A stretch of 64,000 nucleotides of DNA from RGIG3701 sp964438515 (GCA_964438515.1 CAYTLK010000006.1:30676-94675), one strand, 5' to 3'; counted from the stretch's first letter, positions 25,624 to 34,687 are shown. Numbers and translations: made by a program. The notes: a model not told the origin generated them from the sequence alone.

Positions 25624-26136
25624 TCACCAGCAATTCCGATGGATTCTTTCGGGTTTGAATCGGTCGGTGACGACGTGAGGCGGTTTTTTTGGAACCCCAA
25701 CGAGCATGATTCCGTGCGGAATGACCGAGTCGGGAAGATGAAAGTACTTCCGAAACCCCTCCATGCGGTCCTGATTTGGAAAAATACCCGCCCAAACGGC
25801 TCCGAATCCCAGTCCGTGCGCGGCCAGAAGCATATTTTCCATGCAGGCAGAACAATCCTGCATCCAGTTTCCAGGCGCATGTTCGAGATTTCGGTCTGCA
25901 AGCAGAATAACGGCCTGTGACGCCTCCGGAAGTGAGGAAATATAAGGATGAATCCGCATTAAATCCGGAAAAATCGCTTCATCATCCACGATGATGAAGT
26001 GCCACGGCTGCGCGTTGAGTGCCGATGGTGCGTAGGTTCCGCACTCGATGATTTGTTTCATGTGTTCGTCTGAAATTCGTTCACCCGTAAATTCGCGGAT
26101 GCTGCGGCGTGTTTTGAGCGCGTGAAATAGTTCCAT
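25624..26136 (-). CDS. Nitroreductase-family FMN oxidoreductase
   Basis: The protein has 170 residues from ATG 26136, chosen because AGAGGTT lies 5 bases upstream and MELFHALKTRRSIREFTGE is the normal N-terminus with the FMN-phosphate Arg pair. Other marks: CGTYAPSALNAQPWHFIIVD, ACMENMLLAAHGLGFGAVWAG and LVGVPKKPPHV. It is an NAD(P)H-using flavoprotein that may reduce nitro compounds, quinones or flavins; the short length fits the small NfsB-like subgroup. A longer upstream frame runs through the degenerate repeat region and is not coding. Confidence 0.9.
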   Translation of the reverse strand: MELFHALKTRRSIREFTGERISDEHMKQIIECGTYAPSALNAQPWHFIIVDDEAIFPDLMRIHPYISSLPEASQAVILLADRNLEHAPGNWMQDCSACMENMLLAAHGLGFGAVWAGIFPNQDRMEGFRKYFHLPDSVIPHGIMLVGVPKKPPHVVTDRFKPERIHRNCW

Positions 26137-26227
26137 TTTTAACCTCTTTGAAATCTTTGAATGTTTTTTTGAGTGATTTGAAAAATAATTGAAATTTATT
26201 TGAATTTTTTTGTGTCTGACTGATTTG

Positions 26228-26352
26228 TTGTCGGACGGTTCGTTTAAACATTGGATGTTTGAATCCTTGGATGATTGGACCATTGGGTGTTTGAACTGTC
26301 GGATGGTTTAAATGTAGGACGTTTGAACCGTTAAATGTTTGAACCGTCGGAT
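26228..26352. repeat. Degenerate 15-16-bp tandem repeat array upstream of the nitroreductase gene
   Basis: About seven units resembling TNGGATGTTTGAACCGT run head to tail. They diverge strongly but keep GGATG, TTTGAA and ACCGT in phase. The array begins about 90 bp upstream of ATG 26136. Confidence 0.6.
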
Positions 26353-26438
26353 TCACACCTTTATTATACTTCTTCTTTTTGAAAAATCAAGTCCTCTGAA
26401 AATTTTTGACATTTTTAAAAAATTTTCGACACTCCCCC

Positions 26439-26466
26439 TTGAAGAAAATAAAAGATACTTTATACT
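26439..26466 (+). promoter_or_regulatory. Promoter for the SHD1-FGE gene
   Basis: TTGAAG (26439-26444), a 16-base spacer and TATACT (26461-26466) lie about 75 bp upstream of ATG 26542. Confidence 0.5.
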
Positions 26467-26541
26467 AAAAATGTCGGTGTGGAAACGTTGAAAATCACAC
26501 CAAATCAGAGTCGATTTTACATCAAAAAAAGGAGAAAAGAA

Positions 26542-27645
26542 ATGCGTGCGTATTTCACAATGACGTGGCTGTCGATCTTGGGGCTGTTCGTGGGTGCAAT
26601 ATTCGTTCAAAATGCGTCAGCACGTGTTTGGACGAGCTGAAAATATACAGTAGACGCAGAATATATTGGTTCCGAAAACGGAATCGTTCGTCTTCGAACC
26701 CGAGATGGTGCGGAAGTCGTGATTCAACGAGAGAAACTGTCGACAAGCGACATCGAATTCATCGAGCGAGAGTTCGAACAGAGTCCGTTTAAAGTCGTAA
26801 AACCGGCTCCCGCTCCCGCTCCCACGAAGATTCCCGCAGTACTGTCTGCAAAAAGTTCCTCCACCCCTGCGCAGAAGAATTTGGATTTATCGAGTGCGGG
26901 CGTGAAAGCTGGAGACCGACTGGTTCGAGAGTTTAACGGTGTGGAATTCGCATTCCGCTGGATTCCTTCAGGTCAATTCCTCATGGGGTCGCCGAATACC
27001 GAGCCGGGTCGGGAACGGAATGAAATGCGGCACGAAGTGACGCTTACGAAAGGTTTTTGGATGCTGGAAACGGAAGTGACTCAGGAGCAGTGGTTTACGC
27101 TGCAGAAAAACAATGTCGGACCCGCTTCCGTCAGTAAGAATCCGCGTGTGGGTGTTTCGTGGATGGAGTGCGTCGAGTTTTGCGAGCAATTATCGAAACA
27201 GTGGAATGTTTCTGCGATTCTTCCAACCGAGGCGCAGTGGGAATTTGCGTGTCGGGCGGGAACCGTCACTCCGTTCAGTTTTGGTGCGTCTTTGAATGGG
27301 GACCGCGCGGTCTGCGACGGTGAGGAACCTTACGGAACGCTTCAGCGCGGTGTGTCTCCGAAAGCCCCGGCTCCTGCGGCGTCGAAAGAGCCGAATGGTT
27401 GGGGACTGTACGATATGCACGGAAACGTTTCCGAATGGTGTTCCGACTGGTACACGAGTCGGCTGGGTGAGACTGCGGTGAAGGATCCGAAAGGTCCGGA
27501 AAGCGGGTCGGAACGCGTCGTTCGAGGCGGAAGCTGGGATGAAGACGCCGAAGACTGCCGCTCTGCGAGCCGGGACGAGGATTCGCCGAATGAGAGAGAA
27601 TCGGATCGCGGATTCCGGTTCATCATTGTGCCGCACGTGTGGTAA
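26542..27645 (+). pseudogene. Secreted SHD1 plus formylglycine-generating-enzyme-like protein, interrupted by an in-frame TGA
   Basis: The frame from ATG 26542 (AAAGGAG 6 bases upstream) encodes a signal peptide (MTWLSILGLFVGAIFVQNASA), then RVWTS, a TGA at 26638-26640 (codon 33), then KYTVDAEYIGSENGIVRLR without further stops to 27645. Both sides together form one SHD1 domain (about residues 29-75). A Pro/Ala linker follows, then an FGE-sulfatase (SUMF1-like) domain: FRWIPSGQFLMGSP, MLETEVTQEQW, ILPTEAQWEFACRAG, GLYDMHGNVSEWCSDWY, RVVRGGSWDED, RGFRFI. Read alone, the downstream part could start at GTG 26719 but would lack the export signal. Causes could be a nonsense change (Gly GGA or Arg CGA to TGA), readthrough, or a base error. 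The domains are certain; whether the gene is active is not. Confidence 0.75.
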
Positions 27646-27706
27646 ACGTTCCGAATTTCATAAATTGTAACGTGTTTTGAATACATATATAAAGGAGAAA
27701 AATTCA

Positions 27707-29215
27707 ATGAATATGTTTTGTTTTCAGTGTCAGGAAACCAGCGGGAATCACGGTTGCACGGTCAACGGAATGTGCGGGAAAAAAGCCGCCACGGCGAATT
27801 TGCAGGACGAACTGATTCAACACCTCAAAATGCTTGCGTGTTTGAACGCTCCCAGCCGTGAGTTGGGCCGATTCGTCACCGAGTCGCTGTTTATGACGGT
27901 CACAAACGCGAATTTTGACGATGCAATGATTCTCGCACAGATTCAGGAAACGCAAAAGTTGCTGAACGGAGCCGAAGTCACGGCGCCGCTGGGCGTTCTT
28001 TCCTGCGAAAACGAAGATTTGCGCTCCCTGCGCGAGCTTTTGACGTACGGACTGAAGGGAATTGCAGCTTACGCACACCACGCATACGTCTTAAATTACG
28101 AGGACGACGCAATTTATGAGTTTATTTTCAAAGCACTCAAGGCGCTGACCGAGGAACTGGGAGCCGACGCGCTCATCGCGTTGAATCTCGAATGCGGAAA
28201 TGTTGCTGTAAAAACGATGGCGCTGCTGGATTCCGCAAACACGGAAACGTACGGGAATCCAGAGGTCTCGGAAGTGCGTCTGTCGGTCGGAACTCGGCCG
28301 GGAATTCTCGTTTCCGGTCACGATTTGCGCGATTTGAAGGATTTGCTCGAACAGACGAAAGATGCGGGAATCGATATTTATACGCACTGCGAGATGCTTC
28401 CGGCGCATTCCTATCCCGAATTGAAAAAGTATCCGCAGCTGTACGGAAATTATGGGAATGCGTGGCACCTGCAAAATAAGGAGTTTGCGTCGTTTAACGG
28501 TCCCATTTTGATGACGACGAACTGTATTACGCCTGTACAAAATTCATATAAGGACCGAATCTTCACAACTGGTGCCGTTGGATACCCGGGAATTCCGCAC
28601 ATTGCAGACCGAAAGGCTGGAGGAATGAAGGATTTTTCCGCAATCATCGCTCTGGCGAAAAAGTGTCCGCCGCCGACGCCGATCGAAGAAGGAACGATCG
28701 TTGGAGGTTTTGCGCACAATCAAGTTTTGGCGCTTGCGGATCGCATTGTTGAGGCGGTAAAAAACGGTGCGATTCGTCATTTCGTCGTGATGGCCGGCTG
28801 CGACGGTCGGCACAAATCGCGTGAGTATTTCACTCGAAAAGCGGCGGCGCTTCCGCACGATACCGTCATTTTGACCGCCGGTTGTGCTAAATATCGTTAC
28901 AATAAACTAAATCTCGGCGACATCGGCGGGATTCCGCGCGTGCTGGATGCGGGACAGTGCAACGACTGCTACAGTTTGGCGGTCATCGCGCTGAAACTTA
29001 AGGAGGCTTTCGGACTTTCCGATGTGAACGATTTGCCGTTGAGTTTCGACATCGGCTGGTATGAACAAAAGGCGGTTGCGGTTTTGCTTGCGCTTTTGGC
29101 GCTTGGATTTCGCGGGATTCATGTCGGTCCGACGCTTCCGGCGTTCCTTTCGCCTGGAGTTGCGAAAGTGTTGGTTGAGAAATTCGGAATCGCCCCCACC
29201 GAGCTGGAGGATTAA
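27707..29215 (+). CDS. hcp: Hybrid-cluster protein (hydroxylamine reductase), class I
   Basis: The protein has 502 residues from ATG 27707, placed by AAAGGAG and the family start MFCFQCQETSGNHGC. N-terminal Cys spacing C-x2-C-x8-C-x5-C is that of class I Hcp of strict anaerobes and holds the cubane cluster. Hybrid-cluster ligands are seen in ECGNVAVK, HCEMLPAHSYPEL, NCITPVQNSYKDR, AGCDGRHKSREY, TAGCAKYRYNKL and GQCNDCYSLAV. It reduces hydroxylamine or nitric oxide to protect against nitrosative stress. No hcr reductase adjoins it. The Rrf2 protein at 62231 is a possible regulator, but no evidence links them. Confidence 0.96.
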   Translation: MNMFCFQCQETSGNHGCTVNGMCGKKAATANLQDELIQHLKMLACLNAPSRELGRFVTESLFMTVTNANFDDAMILAQIQETQKLLNGAEVTAPLGVLSCENEDLRSLRELLTYGLKGIAAYAHHAYVLNYEDDAIYEFIFKALKALTEELGADALIALNLECGNVAVKTMALLDSANTETYGNPEVSEVRLSVGTRPGILVSGHDLRDLKDLLEQTKDAGIDIYTHCEMLPAHSYPELKKYPQLYGNYGNAWHLQNKEFASFNGPILMTTNCITPVQNSYKDRIFTTGAVGYPGIPHIADRKAGGMKDFSAIIALAKKCPPPTPIEEGTIVGGFAHNQVLALADRIVEAVKNGAIRHFVVMAGCDGRHKSREYFTRKAAALPHDTVILTAGCAKYRYNKLNLGDIGGIPRVLDAGQCNDCYSLAVIALKLKEAFGLSDVNDLPLSFDIGWYEQKAVAVLLALLALGFRGIHVGPTLPAFLSPGVAKVLVEKFGIAPTELED

Positions 29216-29255
29216 AAATTTGTTCTGAATTTGAATGCTAATTCAATTCTATTTT

Positions 29256-29307
29256 AACAAAAAAGTACGTAAAAGTCCGAAAAAGACCCTTACGTACTTT
29301 TTGTTTG
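29256..29307. terminator. Bidirectional terminator between hcp and the small membrane protein gene
   Basis: AAAAAGTACGTAA / TTACGTACTTTTT arms with flanking A and T runs lie between convergent genes; each direction ends with T-rich RNA. Confidence 0.8.
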
Positions 29308-29342
29308 TAAATTGTATGAGAATCAAACACGTGCATTCGGCT

Positions 29343-29570
29343 TTAATCGTCGAACTTTGGTTTTTCTGCACGTTTTGTCGGAATGCTGATGACCGCAATG
29401 CCGAGGAAAATCGCAAGTGTAAAAAGCATGTACGAAGTGACCCACGGAGACGCTTTCGCCTCGGTACTCTTTTTTCCCGCTTCTGCCGCCATCAGAAACC
29501 ACGGCGACGAGGCGCAGAAAACGGAAGCGGTGAAACATATCGCCTTTATGAAACTTAGTGCATTTTTCAT
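29343..29570 (-). CDS. Small membrane protein of unknown function
   Basis: The protein has 75 residues. AGAGGT lies 6 bases before ATG 29570, which supports translation. It has an N-terminal signal-like helix (ALSFIKAICFTASVFCASS) and a second hydrophobic helix, SYMLFTLAIFLGIAVISIP, with a charged tail (KRAEKPKFDD). Similar short two-helix proteins occur widely in Planctomycetota. It follows greA by 48 bp on the same strand and may share its transcript. No function recognised. Confidence 0.7.
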   Translation of the reverse strand: MKNALSFIKAICFTASVFCASSPWFLMAAEAGKKSTEAKASPWVTSYMLFTLAIFLGIAVISIPTKRAEKPKFDD

Positions 29571-29618
29571 ATCGTACCTCTGCTTTCTTTCTTTGATAAA
29601 AAGTTTAAATTCAAAAAA

Positions 29619-30092
29619 TCAGTCGCGAGTGATTTTCAGTACTTCCATGCGTAAAGTTCCCGCTGGAACTTGGATTTCTGCCACGTCGCCGACTTTTTTG
29701 CCGAGCAGCCCTTGCGCGAGAGGACTCGAAGCGAGAATTCTTCCAGCCGTCGGGTCTTCTTCACCGGAACCTACGATCGTAAAGTCTTCCTCATCGTCAT
29801 AATCCAAATCTTTTACGCGTACGGTGCAGCCGAAGCAGACCACACCTTTCGGCAAAGTGGATTCGTCCACGATGCTCGCCATGCTGAGTTTGTATTTCAG
29901 ATCATTGATTTTGGCCTGGAGCAGCCCCTGGGACTCTCGCGCTCCATGATATTCCGCATTTTCACTCAGGTCGCCTTCTGCGCGTGCAGTTGCGATACGT
30001 TCAAGAATGGCGGGCATTTCAACATATTCCATGTGCTCAAGCTCGGCACGGAGTTTGTCGTAGCCCTTTTGCGTCATTAAAATGTCTGACAT
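29619..30092 (-). CDS. greA: Transcription elongation factor GreA
   Basis: The protein has 157 residues from ATG 30092 (GGAGAAG upstream), standard for GreA. It rescues backtracked RNA polymerase by stimulating transcript cleavage. The N-terminal coiled-coil has the tip acidic pair in ARAEGDLSENAEYHGARESQ. The C-terminal FKBP-like domain reads GCTVRVKDLDYDDEEDFTIVG and ILASSPLAQGLLGKKVGDVAEIQVP, with a somewhat acidic loop. A strong intrinsic terminator lies in the leader 34 bases upstream of the start codon, so full-length transcription must pass it. Confidence 0.96.
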   Translation of the reverse strand: MSDILMTQKGYDKLRAELEHMEYVEMPAILERIATARAEGDLSENAEYHGARESQGLLQAKINDLKYKLSMASIVDESTLPKGVVCFGCTVRVKDLDYDDEEDFTIVGSGEEDPTAGRILASSPLAQGLLGKKVGDVAEIQVPAGTLRMEVLKITRD

Positions 30093-30125
30093 AATACTCA
30101 CTTCTCCAAAAAACTCTGGTTTAAA

Positions 30126-30163
30126 CAAAAAAGCAAGACAACCTTTCCTTGAAAAGGTTGTCT
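30126..30163 (-). terminator. Intrinsic terminator in the greA leader
   Basis: On the minus strand AGACAACCTTT and AAAGGTTGTCT form a perfect 11-bp stem with loop TCAAGG, followed by TGCTTTTTTG. It lies between the presumed greA promoter and ATG 30092. No other minus-strand gene lies upstream for it to terminate. Confidence 0.75.
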
Positions 30164-30400
30164 CACATTACTATATAGTTTGACACATTTTGCGTTTTTC
30201 GTCAAGCCCTTCCCACCCTTTTTTTGAAATTTTTTCCAAAATTTTTAAACTTTTTTTAGTTTTGTTCTGCTTTTTTGTCCTCAATTGACAAAATAGAGCG
30301 TTTAAGGTATTTGGGGTATTTGGGTTTTCCTCTTCTTGGCGGGTTGGAGGGGCGAGAAGAAAGAATTCCTGAAAAATTTCTGAATTTTTGGATTTTTTTC

Positions 30401-30428
30401 TTGACAAATGCCGATTTCGATATAGAAT
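30401..30428 (+). promoter_or_regulatory. Sigma70 promoter for the autotransporter-repeat gene
   Basis: TTGACA (30401-30406), 16-base spacer, TAGAAT (30423-30428). Predicted transcription start near 30435, about 55 bases before ATG 30490. Confidence 0.6.
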
Positions 30429-30489
30429 AGTAAAATATATTTGGGGGAATTTTGCAGCGCATGTTTCAATTGGAAATAGGGTAATTATA

Positions 30490-33400
30490 ATGACGTCAGT
30501 TTTTTTGCAGAGAGTGTGTTCATTTCGCAGACTTTTCCTGTTTTGCCGAACGGTCGGTACGATGGGAGTTTTCTGCGCGGTCGGAACAACGACTTTGTTT
30601 TCTGAAACGATTAATACGGACAAAACGATTGATTCGGAAGTGACGTACGACTGGCTTACTGTTGATACCGTGAACAGCACGACGCCGACGAACATTACGA
30701 TTACGGAGACTGGAAACGCGACGGTTACCGGGAATCTTTTCATTGGAGGAAGCGCCTGTTACAACGTCAATATTAATATTGAGGGCGGAACGCTTCATCT
30801 GCAGTGTGCTGCCGGAACCGAAGCGGGCCAGCCGCTCAAGTACAATCTATTTGCTCACTATCCGTACACGAATGCAACTCTGACGCTCAACAGTGGTTCA
30901 TTCCTGGTCGATCATCAGATCGCTTTGGGCTGGCACGGGACGGGAACGCTCAATATTAATGGCGGAACGGCGGCGCTGGACGCAGTGATGTTCGGTGCGG
31001 CTGCGACGGCGTTTAATACGACTGCTGCGTGTAAAGGCGTCCTCAATTTGAACGGCGGAACGCTGAAGGCCGCGCGGCTGTACAAAGACGATTCCCGTGC
31101 AAACGCCGCTTTGAATCTTTCCGGCGGAACGCTCACGACGCTCGATGATTCCGACACGCTGACGGTTGAAGTGCCGACGTTTCTGACCGACGGAAAAACC
31201 ACCCTCGTTTCGGCTGCGTCTGGAAAAACCATTAAATTTACCGGCGCGCTTTCGGGAACCGGCTCGTACACGGGCGTGTTGAGTGCCGTCGGCGGCGGAA
31301 CGGTGGAGTTTGCGGACGCAAGTACGGCCGGCACCGCCATTATTCAGGTAAATGAAGCGGGAACGACGCTTAAATTCTCGAATGCAACGCAAGGATCCTA
31401 CAGCAGCATCCGCGGCCGAGCCGGAACGGTGGACGTCAGCGGTATCGTAAAAGTCGGAAGTGTTAATTATCGCACAGAAACCGAAACGATCGGGGCGAAC
31501 TGGAACATTTCCGGCACACTGAATTCGAGCGGCTCCGTTTATTTCCAGTCGGGTTCGACCGTTAACGTTACGGGAACGCTCAAAGGGGCGTCGCTCACGC
31601 TGCTGAAAAGTACGCTGAACGTTCAGAATGGAGCGAACGTAACTGTGGGCCGAATCGTGACTTGCGATTTCACAAATCAGAATTCCGTCATCAATCAGAC
31701 CGGCGGAACGGTTACGAATACGAGCACAAGCAACATCATCTCGAACGGTTCCGGTTTCATGATTGCGCACTGGAGCGGGTCGGCGACGTACACACAGTCG
31801 GCCGGAACGCTCAACTCACTCGCCGCTCACATGATGATTTCGTGGGATGGAACCGGCACATACAACCTGAACGGCGGAACCGCGAATCTTTACGGTATCG
31901 TTCTTGCGGGACACAACACGGGTGTAAGCGGAACCCTTAATCTTCAAGGCGGAACGCTCAACATCGGGGCGGACGGCTTGTCGATTCGAACAACAACGAA
32001 CAATTCTGGAGACGGTGAAGCAAAGGTCGCAACTTATACGAACCGAAATTTCAATTTGAAAAGCGGAACGCTCGGCTCGCTTGCTGCGTGGAGTTCCATC
32101 TGCAACATGAATCTGACCGGCGCGGCCGCAGGAACCAGTTCAACCGACAGTTCCAATCAGCTGCAAATCGACACGACGGGCGGCGATATTACGCTTTCCG
32201 GCGTCCTTTCGGGTTCGGGCGGTTTCACGAAAGTCGGAACTGGAACGCTCACGCTTTCGGGTACGAATACCTACACCGGAAGCACGTACGCACGCGGCGG
32301 AACACTCAAAATTGGAAGCACGGGGAAGGTCGTTTCGAGCAATATGTACGTTGATAATTCGGGAATTCTCGACGTTTCCGGAACGGTGAACAGCTATTTA
32401 CGCATCAATGGCGGCACGCTGAACATCCAGGACGGCGCCTCAATCACCGGGGGAATCAACATTTGCGACCGGAGCGGAAATCCGACAGCGACCGTCAATC
32501 AAAACGGCGGAACGTACACGAATCCCAGCACGAACAAAGCCGTCTCAAACGGTTCCTCGTTCAAAATCAGTCACTATCCAGGAAATGCGTACTACAATCT
32601 GTACGGCGGAACGCTGAACGCGGCGGAGACGAATGCGCAGGTTTCGTGGGACGGGGCCGGAACGCTCAACATCGGCGGCGGGACGGCAAACTTGTACGGC
32701 CTCATTATGGCGTGGCACTGGCACAATACCGACACCAACACGCCCAACGGCGCTTTCATCCTGAATACCGACACAACGAACGGCGACGGTTCCGTTGCAA
32801 CGCTGAATTTGGGTGCCGGAGGACTGAAACTTTGGAAAACGGACGGTTCCGCCAGCGGAAGCGGCACTTCCACGTGGACGACTCCGGCGGCAAACAAAAC
32901 GGTTTCGCTCGGTTACGGAACGCTGGGGGCGTTTGCGGACTGGTCGTCGAACATGAATATGACGCTTACAGATGCGGCAAACGGCGTGACGTTCAACACG
33001 AAAGACAGTGTGGACGCCGCGACCGCAAGAACCATTACGCTCGACGGAGTGCTTTCCGGTTCCGGCGCGCTGAATGTTGCTGGGAACGGAACGCTCGTTC
33101 TTTCGAATACGAATACGTACACAGGAGGAACAAACGTACAAAATTCCGCTACGCTGAAACTGACGGACGGAACGATTGTCGGCGACCTCGTTTTGACCGA
33201 TTCCGCCACGCTGACCGGGACTGGAACGATCGAAAATCTTGCGTTTGGGGCGAACACGAACCTTCTATTTAATGTGAACTCGGAAGGCGTTTCGAACGTA
33301 ATAACGATTACAGGGGACGTGCTTCAGGCGGACGGGACGCTTCTTTTTGACTTGGAAGACGCTTCCGTGCTCGACTCGCTTGTTCCTGTGATTCACGGCG

Positions 33401-33585
33401 ACGCCGACGTTTTTGCGGCTTTGAACGTTGCAAACAGTGTGACGACGGGCGGAGTGGGGGTGAATTTGGCGCTCCTCGACGGCGTCATTTACGCAGGAAG
33501 CACCTCCGCACTTCCGGAACCTGCGGCTTGGACGCTCCTTTTGTGCGGAGTTTTCGGTCTTGCAGCACTTCGAAGAAAAAAATAA
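30490..33585 (+). CDS. Giant secreted protein with autotransporter-associated beta-strand repeats and a PEP-CTERM tail
   Basis: The protein has 1031 residues from ATG 30490; a longer frame to 30388 runs back into the promoter and is rejected. A signal sequence leads to Thr/Asn/Gly-rich repeats (GTLNINGGTA, GTLNLQGGTLN, GTLTLSGTNTYTGSTYARGG, GTLVLSNTNTYTGGTNVQNS) typical of beta-helical autotransporter passengers. The C-terminal tail ALPEPAAWTLLLCGVFGLAALRRKK (33511-33582) has the Pro-Glu-Pro motif, a hydrophobic helix and a basic end of PEP-CTERM, so it is probably sorted by an exosortase rather than by a barrel, which is absent. Repeats at about 355-530 and 555-830 look internally duplicated. 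It is probably an adhesin or matrix protein. No exosortase lies in the window. Confidence 0.85.
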   Translation: MTSVFLQRVCSFRRLFLFCRTVGTMGVFCAVGTTTLFSETINTDKTIDSEVTYDWLTVDTVNSTTPTNITITETGNATVTGNLFIGGSACYNVNINIEGGTLHLQCAAGTEAGQPLKYNLFAHYPYTNATLTLNSGSFLVDHQIALGWHGTGTLNINGGTAALDAVMFGAAATAFNTTAACKGVLNLNGGTLKAARLYKDDSRANAALNLSGGTLTTLDDSDTLTVEVPTFLTDGKTTLVSAASGKTIKFTGALSGTGSYTGVLSAVGGGTVEFADASTAGTAIIQVNEAGTTLKFSNATQGSYSSIRGRAGTVDVSGIVKVGSVNYRTETETIGANWNISGTLNSSGSVYFQSGSTVNVTGTLKGASLTLLKSTLNVQNGANVTVGRIVTCDFTNQNSVINQTGGTVTNTSTSNIISNGSGFMIAHWSGSATYTQSAGTLNSLAAHMMISWDGTGTYNLNGGTANLYGIVLAGHNTGVSGTLNLQGGTLNIGADGLSIRTTTNNSGDGEAKVATYTNRNFNLKSGTLGSLAAWSSICNMNLTGAAAGTSSTDSSNQLQIDTTGGDITLSGVLSGSGGFTKVGTGTLTLSGTNTYTGSTYARGGTLKIGSTGKVVSSNMYVDNSGILDVSGTVNSYLRINGGTLNIQDGASITGGINICDRSGNPTATVNQNGGTYTNPSTNKAVSNGSSFKISHYPGNAYYNLYGGTLNAAETNAQVSWDGAGTLNIGGGTANLYGLIMAWHWHNTDTNTPNGAFILNTDTTNGDGSVATLNLGAGGLKLWKTDGSASGSGTSTWTTPAANKTVSLGYGTLGAFADWSSNMNMTLTDAANGVTFNTKDSVDAATARTITLDGVLSGSGALNVAGNGTLVLSNTNTYTGGTNVQNSATLKLTDGTIVGDLVLTDSATLTGTGTIENLAFGANTNLLFNVNSEGVSNVITITGDVLQADGTLLFDLEDASVLDSLVPVIHGDADVFAALNVANSVTTGGVGVNLALLDGVIYAGSTSALPEPAAWTLLLCGVFGLAALRRKK

Positions 33586-33632
33586 TGTTGAATATTAAAC
33601 TGAAACCAGAAACAAAATTCTTGGGGAGAATA

Positions 33633-34616
33633 ATGAGTAAAAAAGGATTTACGCTTGTAGAATTACTGGTTGTGATTGCGATCATCGGAATGCTGGTGGG
33701 GCTTCTGCTTCCGGCGGTCCAGCAGGCTCGTGAGGCGGCGCGTCAGATGCAGTGCAGCAACAACCTGAAACAGTTGGGGCTTGCGTCTCTCAACCATGAA
33801 TCCACGGCGAGATACTATCCGTCCGGAGGCTGGTGGTGGTATTTCACCGGCGACCCGGACGCAGGTTTCGGGAAAAATCAGATGGGCGGGTGGCTCTATT
33901 CCATCCTTCCGTTTATGGAACAAAACCCATTGTATCAGCTTGGTGCGGACGGCGATAAATTCAGCACGGGATCGACGCAGCTTGAGGGGGCTTTGACGCG
34001 CTGTCAGACGCCGCTCAACTTCCTCCACTGTCCCAGTCGTCGTTCGGTGAAAATGTATCCGACTTCGGGTGCCGTTTATCCTGTGAACGCCACGAAAATG
34101 ACGATGGGAAACAAAACCGACTATGCGGGAAACTGCGGCTCCAGCACCGCCAGACTCGACGCGCCGACTTCGGTTGCGGATGGAAAAACGCTTTCCGACA
34201 ACAAAACTTGGAAGGACACGCATTCGAGTTCCACGGGAATCGTTTTCTCCCGAAGTGAGATTTCCATTGCGATGGTACGTGACGGAACGAGCAATACGTA
34301 TCTCTGCGGCGAAAAGTACCTCGAACCGGGAAAATACGAATCCTGCAACGACGACGGTCAGGATAATGAGTCGGCGTTTATCGGGTCGGACTTCGACATT
34401 TTGCGTGCCTGTGCGAACAATTCCTCGTACAATCCCGCACAAGACCGTCTCGGATACAACGTCAGCAGCGGACGTTTCGGCAGTGCGCACGCCGGGTCCG
34501 TTGGAATGACGATGTGCGACGGTTCCGCTCAGCGAGTCAGTTACAGTACCGACATGGAGGTGCATTCCTATTTAGGCAGTCGCGCCGATGGAAAAGCCGT
34601 GCAGCTTGGGGATTAG
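33633..34616 (+). CDS. DUF1559 prepilin-like protein
   Basis: The protein has 327 residues from ATG 33633, supported by GGGGAGA 6 bases upstream and the short leader MSKKG before the cleavage point G/FTLVEL. The N-terminal helix FTLVELLVVIAIIGMLVGLL is followed by AVQQAREAARQMQCSNNLKQ, the hallmark of planctomycete DUF1559 proteins, then RSEISIAMVRDGTSNTYLCGEKYL and the end motif AGSVGMTMCDGSAQRVSYS. It is processed by a prepilin peptidase and likely joins a type II-secretion-like pseudopilus or surface structure. It starts 48 bp after the PEP-CTERM gene and is probably cotranscribed with it; a strong terminator follows. Confidence 0.92.
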   Translation: MSKKGFTLVELLVVIAIIGMLVGLLLPAVQQAREAARQMQCSNNLKQLGLASLNHESTARYYPSGGWWWYFTGDPDAGFGKNQMGGWLYSILPFMEQNPLYQLGADGDKFSTGSTQLEGALTRCQTPLNFLHCPSRRSVKMYPTSGAVYPVNATKMTMGNKTDYAGNCGSSTARLDAPTSVADGKTLSDNKTWKDTHSSSTGIVFSRSEISIAMVRDGTSNTYLCGEKYLEPGKYESCNDDGQDNESAFIGSDFDILRACANNSSYNPAQDRLGYNVSSGRFGSAHAGSVGMTMCDGSAQRVSYSTDMEVHSYLGSRADGKAVQLGD

Positions 34617-34651
34617 ATTTTTGTAATCCGCGGCAGTTTGCGCATGCAAGA

Positions 34652-34687
34652 TGAAAGGGGCGGTTGATGGCCGCCCCTCATTTTTTC
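34652..34687 (+). terminator. Rho-independent terminator after the prepilin gene
   Basis: Stem TGA-AGGGGCGG / CCGCCCCT-TCA with a 7-base loop, then TTTTTTC. Classic form. Confidence 0.88.

Larger units (their letters stand above)
30093..30489. other. 397-bp divergent intergenic region between greA and the autotransporter-repeat gene
   Basis: It holds the greA leader terminator (30126-30163), A/T-rich DNA with poly-T tracts and the plus-strand promoter at 30401-30428. A 190-codon minus frame across it is a low-quality shadow. Confidence 0.6.

Noticed and set aside
26542..27645. Genome-wide recoding of TGA as Gly or Trp
   Set aside because: leuC, proA and others end normally at TGA, and no other intact gene here contains TGA.
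27665..27693. TTGTAA-17-TATAAA as an hcp promoter
   Set aside because: It would start transcription inside the SD, leaving a leader of about 7 bases; a real promoter must lie elsewhere.
30171..30743. 190-codon minus-strand frame upstream of greA
   Set aside because: It overlaps the plus-strand promoter and signal peptide of the PEP-CTERM gene, has no RBS and low-complexity poly-Lys/Phe text.
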